Source of the DNA: Ascaphus truei
Lineage: Eukaryota > Chordata > Amphibia > Anura > Ascaphidae
Reading direction: 5' to 3'
Length of the DNA stretch: 64,000 nucleotides
NCBI GenBank assembly: GCA_036426205.1
Contig: CM071570.1
Coordinates: forward strand, 4,105,872 to 4,169,871
Positions 10,020 through 21,722 of this stretch are shown in pieces; position 1 is the first letter of the stretch; each line of letters begins with the position of its first letter. A program made the position numbers and the translations under genes. The notes below the pieces were generated by a model. It did no database searches and was not told the DNA's origin. It was given only the letters and a program-made list of their open reading frames with translations.

Positions 10020-10854
10020 AAATGTCCCCAATAAACATGCTATTCTGCCTTAACCCTTCATTGCCTTAGCGGCTATCAGCTATGGTAATGAAGCAGCATT
10101 TCTGTATTTTAATAATATTGTGCAGGAGCAGGGGGTTCCCCAGAGCTTTGATTTGTGGCTCAGGGACCCCCCTGCTCACTGTACAATATTATTAAAAATA
10201 CATTCATGCTGCTTCGTTACCATGCAGATTGCCGCTAAGGTAAGGAATGATTGTTTATTTATATGTATGTTTTATTTATACTGTAGATGTGCAGAGGGTC
10301 TCCGGAGCTGAAGCGCGTTGGTTTCAGGTCCGGGGCCCCCCTGCTCCCCGAGATACAGGCCCCTTTTGGGGGTCCCGGTATCCCTCTGCTTGGTTTACAT
10401 GTCGCGGTCACGTGATCGGGACATTTAAATGCAGAGGGATACCGGCACCTCATAAAGGGGCCTGTATCTCGGGGAGCAGGGGGCCCCGGACCTGAAACCA
10501 ACGCGGTTCTGCTCCGGAGACCCCCTGCACATGTACACTATGAATAAAAATGTATTTTACATAATTTTTAATGTGCCGATGTTTGCGCCGAGAGAGAGCA
10601 GCGGATCTCTCTCTGCTGCAAACACATCTCGCCAGGGGACGGCTTCTCGGCTACATAGACAACAGATCGCAAACGCCCCCATGAGTTTTTACACAGTATT
10701 GCAGTATTGCAGACAGCGAGAGTAAAATGCTTAAATCCCTGGCGCGAAAATACCGCAGTTCACCCCGGGCAAAAAAGACATAAAACCGCACACGACCGGG
10801 ATAATCTGAAATTCGCGGAGCTAGCCGAGTTAGAATAAATCGTGCCGCCACTGT
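10020..10854. repeat. composite fold-back unit, copy A
   Basis: Contains in order: a TTAACCC...GGTAATGAAG hairpin (about 10050-10093), a palindrome around AATAATATTGTGCAGGAGC (10093-10205), a second inverted repeat (arms about 10288-10405 and 10430-10535), and a MITE-like right end GTGCCGCCACTG followed by TA at 10855. Copy B at 13090-13857 shares this order but has lost the segment matching about 10231-10375. ORFs on both strands here are products of the inverted repeats. Confidence 0.7.
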
Positions 10855-10856
10855 AC

Positions 10857-11275
10857 ATTTACACGAAGGGATGCAAGAGTACAATGATGCCATTTGCATC
10901 AAGTTTGCCTTGATACAGCCCCCCCAAAAAGTCTTCATAAAGCTTATATTAGATCATCAGGAGCCAGGACTCCACAAAAAATATGTTTGTATCTTCAAGG
11001 CTAGACTAGTATTAGCCCTTATACCTTCCGTCTGAAAAATAATGGGGAGAGGGTAAAAGAGGCAATCAGAGCAGCAACAAAATATTGGCTGCAATTCTGT
11101 TTTTAAGTGTTCTCTATAAATAAACTGCTCATTTGCATGGCATTTCCCAGAATCCCTGGCTGCAGTGGAAGCACTGTATGCGCAGAGATATTGGGGAAAG
11201 CAAGGTTGCAGACCTGTCTGAGACATGTGAATGTGCGCACAAGTGTTCTGTTTTATATTGTACAGCAAATAAATA
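10857..11275. other. unassigned spacer
   Basis: No recognisable gene. Small frames on both strands show no family resemblance. Confidence 0.3.
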
Positions 11276-11277
11276 TA

Positions 11278-12149
11278 CAGCTCAACCCTGTTAAAGCGCG
11301 ATCCGCTATAACGCGGATCTGCTTATAACGCGGTTTGAGCGTGGACCCCGAATTAAAAAAATATATATTTATTTATTTATTTTTGCACACACTCACTGCA
11401 CACTGCATACACTCACAGCACACTGCACACACACATAGCCCACTGCATACATTCACAGCACACTGCACACACTCACAGCACACTGCACACACTCACAGCA
11501 CACTGCACACACTCACAGCACACTGCACATACTCACAACACACTGCACACTCACAGCACACGGCATACACTGCATACACTCACAGCACACTGCACACACA
11601 CAGCACACTGCACAGCACACTGCATACACTCATAGCACACACTCACAGCACACTGCACACACTCAAAGCACACTGCAGACACTCACAGCACACTGTACAC
11701 ACTCACAGCACACTGCACACACTCACAGCACACTGCACACACTCACAGCACACTGCACACACTCACAGCACACTGCATACACTCACAGCACACTGCACAC
11801 ACTCAGCACACTGCACACACAGCACACTGCACACACATACAATGACACACTGACACACACACAGTCTCACACAGTCAAATACACACACACACACACACAC
11901 AGAGACACACTGTCTCTTTAAGGGAGCTTGCTCTCGCAAGACGGAAGCAGAAGCAGGAACAGAAAGAAGAGCTGCCAGATGCCGTGTAAGTGCTGTGTGC
12001 TGTTGCCGCTGCCCCACCAAGTCTGGGAATGCTGGGAGAGTTCTCAGCGTTCCTCCTCCAGCGGACACGGTACCACCACCACAAAAAAAAATGTAAACGC
12101 GGTGGTCGCGGGTGGCTCCCGAGGACCGCGCTATAACGGGGTTAAGCTG
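11278..12149. mobile_element. Tigger/pogo-like MITE with internal minisatellite, copy 1
   Basis: Flanked by TA at 11276-77 and 12150-51. The left terminus is CAGCTCAACCCTGTTAAAGC and the right terminus reads ACGGGGTTAAGCTG, its inverse. Subterminal CTATAACGCGG blocks repeat on both sides. The termini and TA duplication fit pogo/Tigger elements. No transposase is present. The centre is an ACAC-rich minisatellite (11385-11850). Related copies lie at 23890-25069, 35675-36243 (truncated) and 43020-43334 (truncated). Confidence 0.82.
11385..11850. repeat. minisatellite, unit about 20 bp
   Basis: More than 20 imperfect copies of CACACTCACAGCACACTG. All frames through it are open, giving a spurious Thr/His/Ser-rich ORF of 172 codons (11335-11853). 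Confidence 0.9.
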
Positions 12150-12151
12150 TA

Positions 12152-12857
12152 CCATGTCCATCCATCTAGCATTGTGGTGCGCAACCCATGGGTCAAGACC
12201 CTCTTGGGAGTTCCTTGGCAAATTCCTGGAGGTCGCCAAAGGAACCTTGCAGTGCAGCAGCCTGTGCATCTCTGTGCATCTCTCTGTGCCTCTCTCCCTA
12301 GCTCCAACAGAAGAAGCATTCAGAAATTGGCTCTCTCCCTTCAGGCTGAATGAGGATGTCGTAGATGGCCAAGATTGTGCACCACTTATCTAGCAACTAC
12401 ATGGTTGGGTCACAATAAATATTTGAACCCCCAAAACATTTGCAACCACTGAGTTCAACTCCTCCCAGACCACACTGAGCAAGCAATCCCTTGCAGGTCC
12501 CTCTAGCAGAAAGTGTGTTAAAGCCCAAGGTTTATTGGGGTCAGTGTTGAGAAAGGGAGTGGTTATAGGGCCCTTCGGGAGTCAGGTTCCAGTGTATTGG
12601 GACTCCCAAATTGAGTTGAGCAGTACCTCATTGTGCAGCGAGTGCCTCGTTGTGCTGTACGTATCTCCTCACCTCTGTGTTTATGTTCTGCAATGCACCG
12701 AGACTTCCTGTGCAGCTCTGAACATTCTTCTTGCAGCAGCTCACTGGCACAGAGGTCTTCTTACTAGAGAGATACCATGGGGTGCTCATCCAGTCAGTGT
12801 GATTTTTTACTCCACAACACTGAAGCTGTAAAATACAGAAACGCATGGCAAATTAGA
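12152..12857. other. unassigned
   Basis: No recognisable gene or repeat; the small frames have no convincing content. Confidence 0.3.
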
Positions 12858-13010
12858 GATGAGGAGAGAGCGCGAGCGAGAATAGAAGAGAGAGAGATTA
12901 GAGGAGAGAGAGAGCGAGATAGTGTGAAATTAGAGGAGAGAGAGAGAGATTAGAGATGGAGAGAGCACAAAATTAGAGAAGACAGAGAGATTAGAGGATA
13001 TATATATATA
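12858..13010. repeat. GA-rich microsatellite region
   Basis: Long GAGA/AGAGATTAGAG runs followed by a short (TA)n tract. Confidence 0.85.
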
Positions 13011-13089
13011 TATATAAAGCAGAAAATAGCCGTGTTAGTCCAGTTGCGATAGTGCAGAATAAATGAGTTCTTCAGTATTAGGTGATACC

Positions 13090-13857
13090 TTTTTTATTGC
13101 AACCCCCCCGCAAGTCCTAAACTCACACCAAGGGCCAAATACCCCCTTCACCCACCCCCGCTACCCACAATAAAGCGGGCACGGTGGGTTAACCCCTTTG
13201 TTGCCTTAGCGGTTAGCCGCTAAGGTAATGAAGCAGCATTTCTGTATTTTAATAATATTGTGCAGGAGCAGGGGGTCCCCTGAGCTTTGATTTGTGGCTC
13301 AGAGACCCCCTGCTCACTGTACAATATTATTAAAATTACATTCACGCTGCTTCGTTACCATAGCAGATAGCCCCTAAGGGTATCCCTCTGCTTGGTTTAC
13401 ATGTCGCGGTCACGTGATCGGGACATTTAAATGCAGAGGGATACCGGCACCTCATAAAGGGGTCTGTATCTCGGGAAGCAGGGGGGCCCCGGACCTGAAG
13501 CCAATGCGGTTCTGCTCCGGAGATCCCCTTCACATGTACACTATGAATAAAAATGTATTTTACATAATTTTTAATGTGCCGATGTTTGCGCAGAGAGAGA
13601 GCAGCAGATCTCTCTCTGCTGCAAACACAACTCGCCAGGGGATGGCTTCTCGGCTTCATAGACAACAGCTCGCAAACGCCCCAAAGAGTTGTTACACGGC
13701 ATTGCAGTATTGCAGACAGCGAGAGTTAAATGCTTAAATCCCTGGCGCGAAAATACCGCAGTTCACGCCGGCCGAAAAAGACACAAAACCGCACTTGACC
13801 GGGATAATCTGAAATTTTCAGAGCTAGCCGAGTTAGAATAAATCGTGCCGCCACTGT
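13090..13857. repeat. composite fold-back unit, copy B
   Basis: Same order as copy A (10020-10854), including the TTAACCCC hairpin (13191-13231), the AATAATATTGTGCAGGAGC palindrome, and the right end GTGCCGCCACTG followed by TA. One inverted-repeat arm is missing, so the second palindrome cannot form. Confidence 0.7.
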
Positions 13858-13859
13858 AA

Positions 13860-15080
13860 CTACTGGTAAAGGAAAAGTACTCCTAAAGGGGTGTTTTTGT
13901 GAATTTTGTTCCGAGGATAGATTTATTCATAGGCCATGTTCTCATGAGTGAGATTCTCAGATACAGCCAAGCACATTACCCCGCCAAACTCTGACTCTGA
14001 AGGGGCTTTTGCGACTCGCCACCAGGATCCCTGCTGCAGCATCTTCCAGACAAGGTAAATTGGTATGAAGGGGCTAAGCTGTATCTGCAGTTATGCAGGG
14101 AGTCCCTAGTGTAGTAGGGTTTCCCCAGTATAGCACAAGTACCCAGATCATGCCCAGGTGCCCTGAACCTAGTGTTGGGGTTCAGGGGGATGCTACAGCT
14201 AAGTGATAAAGCTGAGCATGATTGTAGTTTATACAAGTTTTAAAAGTAATTTTTCTAAAATGTGCCAAGAATGAGGATAGTGAATGTAGGTGAATTATAC
14301 ACTCACTTCATGCCTAACACCAGAATAGGAATGTACATCTTTTAGCACACAGAAGACAGGACACAATATATTTAATTAAATGGTTATATTTTTAAGAGGT
14401 ATCAATTTAGATAACCTGTATATGAACTGTGGGATTTCCAAGTCATGGATTCTAGAAAACCCACAAGCTTGGTGCCTCTGTGTCTGTGCGGAGTCCATAC
14501 CTGAAAGCGTCAGGGATACCAAGGTGTTAGAACAGGAGGGGTACTGCAGTTCTGCGTGAGTACCCACATCCTGGGCTAACACAAGGCTATCCGTCAACCA
14601 TTTGCCAGATCCCAGATTGTGAAGCCTGGGCAGCGGGTGGGCTCAGTATGCAAAGAGGCAGAGATGCTAGGTTGGCGCAAGTCCCTTTACAGACTGAGAA
14701 AAGGTGCCCTCCTGGCTTTACAATACCGGCAAATCGGATGGATACCCACACTCTGATAGGCTGCACAGGTTAGTGAATGAGAGCTTGAAAGCCTTAAGAG
14801 AGCTTGCAGCCACTCAGGAGCGCAGATTCCAAGCGCCAAACTAACAGTGGCAAATTCAAAGATGCTCTGGACTGAATAGACACGGGACGGCTTCAAGGAT
14901 TTTAAACTCAGGAAAGTTTCTAAGTCCCGCTTTTGAGAATGTAGCGGTCGCGTCTGGAATTGCATACCGCAATCAGTTCCAGGACTTTTGTGAGTAACTA
15001 CCGGTCAAGAAAAAGGGCTCATAAAGAGGTAATTTTTGCGAATTTCGTTCCGAGGATAGATTTATTCGTAAGCCCCATTC
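13860..15080. other. region bounded by about 85-bp direct repeats
   Basis: 13860-13945 and 14997-15080 are diverged direct repeats, both containing TTCCGAGGATAGATTTATTC. The 1.05 kb between has no recognisable gene. It could be an old LTR-like or tandemly duplicated unit. Confidence 0.4.
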
Positions 15081-15732
15081 CCAATGTCACGGAAGACCAG
15101 AACTTTTAACACCAAAATTACCCGTATCCTTTGACTGAGTAATACAAGAGATAAAATAAATTGTTATTTATTTACAGAATGAACACACACACGATAATTT
15201 ACAAAAAACACTTGAAATACACTAACTGGGACAGGGCAAAACAAAATTTTCTACTTCCAAAACAAAATCTTTAGAAATAGTGTCTTTAGGTAAAATTTCC
15301 CAGGAGCGGGAGTTGTGTGCATACAAAGCCGAAAACAGTTTTTGGCTAGTGGTGCGCTCGCAAGCACTGTTTCTCAGCCAGAGCTGCTTTCCTCGTTCTA
15401 CCGTCGTAGAATTGGTTCTGAATTCCTTAGTTCTTACGAACTACTGAAGCTTGTAAAAATCTTAGTTACAATGTTAAATCTTCTTACAGGATGAATCTTT
15501 CACTAAATGATGAATTTGACTCCCGATCAGATGCAGGGATTCTTATACAATACAAAACCCTTATCTGTAACCTCTGCAGCCAAACTCTGCATGGGAATTA
15601 ATATTCCCCCCTATCCCAGAGTTGCCCATACATGGCAAACCTGGAAGAGGGGCTTCTTAGTTTGTTATGGGCATGCGCGAACCTCGCACCTCTGCCGCAT
15701 AGCATACCAGAGCCACCTCTCTTACCTGGCGA

Positions 15733-15816
15733 CATCTGGGCCATTTGCCCAGACATTTACTAAGATGGGCCGGACATCTGGGCCATTTGCCCAGACATTT
15801 ACTAAGATGGGGATAT
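15733..15816. repeat. 42-bp tandem duplication
   Basis: ACATCTGGGCCATTTGCCC and the following bases to AAGATGGG occur twice back to back. The rest of 15081-15993 holds nothing I recognise, and the 135-codon frame at 15507-15914 includes this duplication and has no family resemblance. Confidence 0.85.
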
Positions 15817-15993
15817 TTGTATTAGCCCTCCACACTTCACACTTTATTCGGCAAAAGCTTTTCAACTACGGACTTTTTCAGACACTGTGGAACCAAACCA
15901 GTGGGGTGTCTTAGAAGTCTGAGTTACATATGCATTGCTCACCTCACAGGAATTTCTTGCTATACACTTCTAAAGTACCGTAATCACAACTTA

Positions 15994-16353
15994 CTGCTGC
16001 GGCACAGTTTATTCGAGCATTTGCCCGTTCTGTGCCGCAGCAGTAGCCTGGCGCGCGCCCGAGTGTGACGGGCGCGCGCCGAAGCAGCGGAAGAGCACCC
16101 TCCGATCGGGGCGCTCTCCCTCCCGCTGCCGGGTCCGCCGGGTCCCCCGGAACCCCCTGCCGCCGTCCCGCAGATCGCGGGACACCAGGGCTCCCTCGGG
16201 GAGCCCTGGACGCGCGTGCAGGGGGCGCAGGCTCCCGAAGACGCGTGACCGCGCGTCTATGACGCGCGGCACGCCGGGGGGCGGCCACTAGCAAGCCGGG
16301 AAATCTCCCGGCTTGCGGATCTGGCCGCACTGCGATAAAGTGTGTCGCCAGTG
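15994..16353. mobile_element. TA-type MITE with terminal hairpin
   Basis: 360 bp flanked by TA (15992-93 and 16354-55). One end, CTGCTGCGGCACAG, is repeated in inverse at 16037-16052, forming a stem of about 16 bp with a loop that carries TTTATTCGAGCA. The other end reads AAAGTGTGTCGCCAGTG. The body is strongly GC-rich. It is the same family as 49617-49975 (inverted) and 60358-60722. Confidence 0.85.
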
Positions 16354-16355
16354 TA

Positions 16356-17113
16356 AGTGTTTTCCTCTATTCCGACCGCCTGAATGAAAATCCCCTTATG
16401 CCTATAATGTTGGAACAATTAAAATAGGGGGACTTTCATTCATCACTTTTTATATAACTTTATATAAATTGCGCTTTAACCATTTTCATGATTTTACCCC
16501 AGCAGCGCTCACAGAAAATCTCAGCATGCTAGGACCTTCCTAGCAGAAGATAGCTAAAATCTGTGTGCTGTGCAGTGGGCTGCTGGGTTTTAAAACCATT
16601 TTTCTTTGCACGGCTACAGGGTAACACTGCTATTGTAATAAATTTCATAATAGAAATAACATTATTCTTGCCACCTTATACCTGGTGGGAGATACACTGA
16701 TCCCCAACCTGGGTTCTGGGCTTTTTGGGCATATCCCGGAGTACTGTGAATGTGATTCCTTCCCCTAACCGGTCTAACTGTTCTGGTCCATGCTGAAGCA
16801 GGGAGATTTGGCAGTGAGCTGCAAACTGCTTTCTAGGGAGTATTTTGTACGGTGGTCTGTGTTCCTCATGTCCTCTGGAATCTGGGGGGAATTCCAGAGT
16901 ACATGTTTTGGGGTAACCCGAAACACTGGCCCCCTTCTATGCAAACACACCCTGACAAAATGTTACCGTAAAATCACCCTTGAAACTCACGCCCTGCACC
17001 TCTCCGCTGGTTGGCACTCCTGGAACAGTAAAAATACACATACATCTTTATAACAAATACAGCTACATGACATGATTGGGTTGAAGAGCTGACAATCACA
17101 ACTCACCAATATG
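16356..17113. other. unassigned
   Basis: No recognisable gene or repeat. Confidence 0.3.
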
Positions 17114-17121
17114 GCATAGGA

Positions 17122-17313
17122 CAGGGGTCTCCAAACCTGTGCTCAAGAGCTGCACACAGGCCAGCTTGTATGGATATCCCAGTTTCAGCACAGGTGGCTC
17201 AATAAGTGGCCCAGTCAAGCACTGAAGCACTGATTGAGCCACCTGTGCTGAAACAGGGATATCCATAAAAGCTGGCCTGTGTGCGGCTCTTGAGGATAGG
17301 TTTGGAGACCCTT
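17122..17313. mobile_element. hAT-like palindromic MITE
   Basis: Starts CAGGGGTCTCCAAACC and ends with the inverse GGAGACCCTTG. Most of the element is a palindrome around TGGCTCAATAAGTGG. The flanks GCATAGGA and GCTTAGGG match at six of eight positions, consistent with a worn 8-bp hAT duplication. Confidence 0.85.
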
Positions 17314-19289
17314 GGCTTAGGGGCACCATGCCAGGCATAATAACTTTAGTTAGTGGCCTGTGTGGCCTCTTCACCGTCACACCCAAGTAAGTGTGTTAAC
17401 CTTGTAAATTGTGTTACATTGTGTGTATGTGTTTTCGTGAAATAAATAACAATTTATTTTACCTCCTTGTTTCGCTCAATCAATGATCTCGGTATAAAAA
17501 GGTGTTAATAAACCTGGTCTCCTGTGACACATGAGGACCACCAGAAACCAGTGGGGACTACCTTAGGACCCCTAGACACCCACAGGGACCACCCAGGGAC
17601 ACATTGGGCCTCCGGACACCTACAGGACCACCCTGAGATACCTGCCGGCCTCTGGTATCAATCATGTGTATAAAAAATCAAATTATGGTTTTATGTCGGG
17701 GCAAAGGGGGTGGGTTGTGTATTGGTGGGTAGTACATATTGTAATGTTTATTGGGGGCAGCGGGGGTGAATGAAGGGACAAGTACCTACTTCACCCACCC
17801 CCTCTGCCTTCAATAAAGCTGCTGTTGTTCCTTAACCCCTTCATTGCCTTTGTGGTTAGCCGCAAAGGTAATGAAGTTGACTGTTAATGCATTTTCATCC
17901 TTAGTGACTCTTTAATCTGGATTGTTAGATACAGTAACAGTTGTAGTAGTGCCACAAATTAAGCATTATGAGCCTTACGCATTTCACTCACTCATCAAAG
18001 TTCAGTTCTTTTAGTGCAAATGTCTAATGAAGAATAATTGTAATTGTTTTAGAAGAGCACAGCAAATACAGCACTAGCAATTAAGATATTTTATTTTAAG
18101 GCATAAACAGACAGATTTCTCAGAGTAAATCGGTTATGAAGCAGGATTCATGATGCTGCACTCTCTTGCCAGAAGTCCTGATACAGAACATGGCGTTCAA
18201 TCTTGCTGTTACTGGACATCGGAGCAAATTGACCGGAATTCGAATCCACTGCAGACTAGCCCGTTCCCTTTAGCTTCGGATATTGGTGGAGATTTTAAAA
18301 AAAAAGGCAGATTCATTTTTTTTCTGATCACTAAAGATCTGTCCCACGGATAACGCTTATAATAGGACTATGGTAGAGAGTTGTGTATTTGTCTGTCAGC
18401 CCAAAGGATTTCAATAAGAACTATATTGAGTTGATAAGTCTAAGGTAGCTTGTGAGCTACTGGTGTCCGGCCCACCAGGATAAGAAATAGACATGGCTGA
18501 ATTTTGCGGTCAAATTTAAATCTATTAAAGATTGGCTATCTCCTTTTAGCCGCGGATTTCCATTAATCAGTCACAAAAAGGCAGATTTTTGTTTTTTTAA
18601 CATTGCAAACGTGTTCTCCGGATTCCGAATTTTAGCAATGCGCGGATTGAATTCACAATCTGAACACACACACACAAACTTACTTTGCCCATCTCTATAT
18701 TAGAACATTTGCTATTCTGAGTAGCAGCTCTAGCAGTGTGTACTAAACTAGCTGATGGGCAGCAAAACAGAATATGAATGAGTTACTGGTAGGAGTTACT
18801 AACCAGTGCTGTTGGAGATCTCCCCCTCTGTGCATTGAACACAGACATAGCAGCATCTGGGCTTTCCTTCCTGCTGAGATTTTCTGTACCCAGGCAGGCA
18901 GCTCTCACTGCACACAGAGCGGGGGGTCTGAGAATGCAAGGGAAAGTCATGAGTCACATATTATAATGTTTCATTTCTAGCATTGCTGCATACACCGCGC
19001 AGATTAAGTAATATAGCTTTTCCCTGTTACATAGTGTCGTACATAAAGGGTCTAACTGTTGTGGCAGTACGGCCAAAAAGTCCGTTGTCTGTTGAAGATC
19101 CCCCCCAATCATCTTCCTCCAATAATTGATGTTTTTTTTTTGCTCATGTACATTACTGTACAGAATACAGTATAGTTTTATTTTTATAGTTTTATAGTTC
19201 TGGAATCAATAAATATAATGTTTCTATCATAATCTATGTGTGTGCTGCATATATTATTGCTTGAGTAACATTTTCTGTGTATTTTAGCA
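17314..19289. other. mostly unassigned; one recurrent hairpin
   Basis: 17834-17877 is another TTAACCCCTTCATTGCC...GGTAATGAAG hairpin, preceded by CAATAAA-containing sequence like that before copies A and B. 17520-17660 has imperfect GGACCACC repeats. I see no gene. Confidence 0.35.
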
Positions 19290-19423
19290 TTAAAAATGCC
19301 TTCAGGAACGGAACGTTTGATTTAAACAGTGTTCCTATGGGAAAACGGGTTTCGCTTTACGACGCTTCGCTATCCGACGCCATTTTGAGTAACGCATTGC
19401 GTCGGATAATCGAGGACCACCTG
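19290..19423. mobile_element. Tigger-like terminal fragment
   Basis: Ends ATCGAGGACCACCTG followed by TA, the inverse of CAGGTGGTCCTCGATTATCC, which fits pogo/Tigger termini. The left boundary is unclear, possibly near 19130. 19424-19978 is C-rich and unassigned. Confidence 0.5.
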
Positions 19424-19978
19424 TATATAAAACTGAAAACGTTGTATATTTGCTGTGCCTCTGGCCAATCTGATTGGTCCGTGGCCCAGCCCCGCTGCCG
19501 CACACCTCTCATTGACCTGCGTGGTTCTATGACATCACTGAGCTTTGGGACACATCACAGTAGCATTATCCCGCCTCCTCTCACAAACTAACCCCAGCTC
19601 AGATTCCTCCCCTGCGGACTACACATCACATCCGCACACCCTCCTCTGCTCCTCCATCAACTCCCCACAGGAGCCATCAACTCCCGACACAAGCAGCACC
19701 TTAGGTACCGAGCACTGCCGTCTGCCCCTCCCACCCCCAACACGACCCCCCCTCACCCTCCGCTGCTTCGCAATCACCTCCCGCCACGCGCAGCCAACTC
19801 ACCAACCGCCAAACGGGACATGCCAGTGGGGGAGGGGGGGGGAGCAGGGCAGTGGTGGTCTCGGCGCGGCTAACTGTCCCCTGGGGCGGCCAGTGGGTGG
19901 ACACTTTCCCCCCCCAACCCCCCTCCTCTCCCCACCGGCACTCACCTCCAAACTTGCGCCTCTTACTCCTGTGTCTCT

Positions 19979-20180
19979 GTGTGTGTGCGTGACACTGTGT
20001 GTGTGTGTCTGTGTGTGACACTGTGTGTGTCAGGGTGTGTGTCTCAGTGTGTGTGTGTGTGTGTCTCACTGTGTGTGTGTGTGTGTGTGACACTGTGTGT
20101 GTCAGGGTGTGTGTCTCACTGTGTGTGTGTGTGTGTGTGTGACACTGTGTGTGTGTGTTTGTGTGTGTGTATGGCAGACA
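19979..20180. repeat. GT-rich microsatellite
   Basis: Long (GT)n blocks broken by GACACTGTGTG and GTCTCA units. Confidence 0.9.
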
Positions 20181-20204
20181 GTCTGTGTGGTGGGGGCCGG
20201 TGGG

Positions 20205-20330
20205 ACACGTAAGGGGGGGCACTAATGTGAGGTGCAAGGGAGGGTACAGTGATGTCACGTGCAAGGGGGGAGACTTATGTGAGGTGCAAGGGGGGGAATC
20301 ATGTGAGATGCAAGGGGGGGTCATTTTGGG
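20205..20330. repeat. G-rich minisatellite
   Basis: Four imperfect units of about 30 bp containing GTGAGGTGCAAGGGGGG. Confidence 0.8.
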
Positions 20331-20339
20331 GGTTCAATA

Positions 20340-20475
20340 GGAGCTTGTTAGGTGTCCAGTATGTTATATAAAATGCTGACCTGATTGAAGAAATAAAGAC
20401 TTTCGAATTTGAAGTGGAAACCTGATTCCTGAGTATTACATTGCAAAGATTTTTGTAACATAATGGTGGAGAGTG
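20340..20475 (+). other. possible LTR 3' end and start of a retroelement interior
   Basis: AATAAAGACTTTCGAATTTG is followed 50 bp later by TTTTTGTAACA and then TAATGGTGGAGAGTG. This resembles the end of an LTR followed by a TGG-type primer site. No matching second LTR is in the window, so the call is tentative. It would fit the broken reading frame downstream. Confidence 0.25.
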
Positions 20476-20858
20476 CGGCCACGGACTAACAGCTAAAGGT
20501 GTTATCGTCTCTCCCAAAAGGATTGGGGATTCTCTAAACCTTATCTCAGACTGTCAACTTTGTCTATGCCGATCCGGAATTGACAGACTTCATAGATATT
20601 ATTTCCAGTTCAGGAGGAAAAATGTGGTTAACCGTGAGGATAAAGAAAGGATATCCATTATTGCAAGAAGTACTAAGATACTTAGCATGAGATATACAGT
20701 ACCGCTCATCTTGTGCTGCCTTAATCTACATAGAACCTATATAAAATAAGTAAGGTGCATGTGGACTATTACAAGGTGCATATAATTTATCCAAGATCCA
20801 AAGTACCCCAATTGTTGTACTCCATACATAATAATAAAAGTGTATGGACCTAGGTGGT

Positions 20859-20918
20859 CCCTCAGATAGTATCTGGATGGCGATCTATATTGATCGCCAT
20901 CCAGATACTATCTGAGGG
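20859..20918. repeat. perfect hairpin with 27-bp stem
   Basis: 20859-20885 and 20892-20918 are exact reverse complements separated by 6 nt. Confidence 0.9.
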
Positions 20919-20926
20919 GCTACTTA

Positions 20927-21284
20927 CAGCTGCAGCGGCCGTTATTCGAACACTTCACATGGTGTATACATTGGAATACCCATGTCATGGCGTGTGATCT
21001 CTTCCAACCTTTCCGCCTTAAGACACGAGTGCAGAAAATTGCATTTCAGTGTTCTGCTTTTTAAACACCTGAAATTGACACAGTAGCATAGTAGCACAGT
21101 AATGTACACATTGCAATTAATTCTTTTCATTGCAACCAAAGAAACAGAATCCATGAAATTCAAACAAAGTATCCGCGATTAGCGCGGTAGCCTGGGGCGA
21201 TTGCCCGCGTTCATGCCACGTGGAGTACTGCAGAGCACACAAAATTGGTGCCGTGATTTGTTCAAATAACGGCTGCAGCAGCTG
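20927..21284. mobile_element. TA-type MITE
   Basis: Flanked by TA (20925-26 and 21285-86). Termini are CAGCTGCAGCGGCCGTTATT and the inverse AACGGCTGCAGCAGCTG. TTATTCGAACA at one end corresponds to TGTTCAAATAA at the other. 358 bp with no coding capacity. Confidence 0.85.
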
Positions 21285-21722
21285 TAGGTCCATATACATT
21301 TATTATTACTGTATGTATAGAGTGAAATAATTGGGGTACTTTGGATCCTTGGATCAATTCAATGCAAGAAGTACTAAGATCAAGAACGGAGACTGGATCA
21401 TCACCCCGGTTGCCTGGTTAAGTCACTTGACGGCCCAGAGAAAGTTGGGTGTCTCGAGCAAGGCTAAAGAGAGAAAAAGGGGTGATATAAGGGGATTGCA
21501 CACCTCTACTTCTGACCCCTGTAACGGTATGTTATTTGTTACTTACATATAGAAAGAATGTAGTCACGATAACCAAATTGAAAGTTTTTTTAGTCCATAT
21601 ATTGATTGTCGTTTTAAAATGGACTGGCTTAAGAAAAAAGCCTCCAAATATTCATTGGATACCAACATCTCGGGGGGTAATCCATTGAATATTTGGGATG
21701 ATTTTATGTTGATTGTCCTAGA

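Noticed and set aside
11335..11853. 172-codon Thr/His/Ser-rich ORF
   Set aside because: It is translation of the CA-rich minisatellite inside the Tigger-like MITE; all frames are open there.
16009..16330. Arg/Ala-rich ORFs within 15994-16353 and its copies
   Set aside because: They come from high GC content in a MITE and differ between copies by frameshifts.
19701..20324. 207-codon minus-strand ORF with His/Thr repeats
   Set aside because: It covers GT microsatellite and C-rich sequence; no domain is visible.
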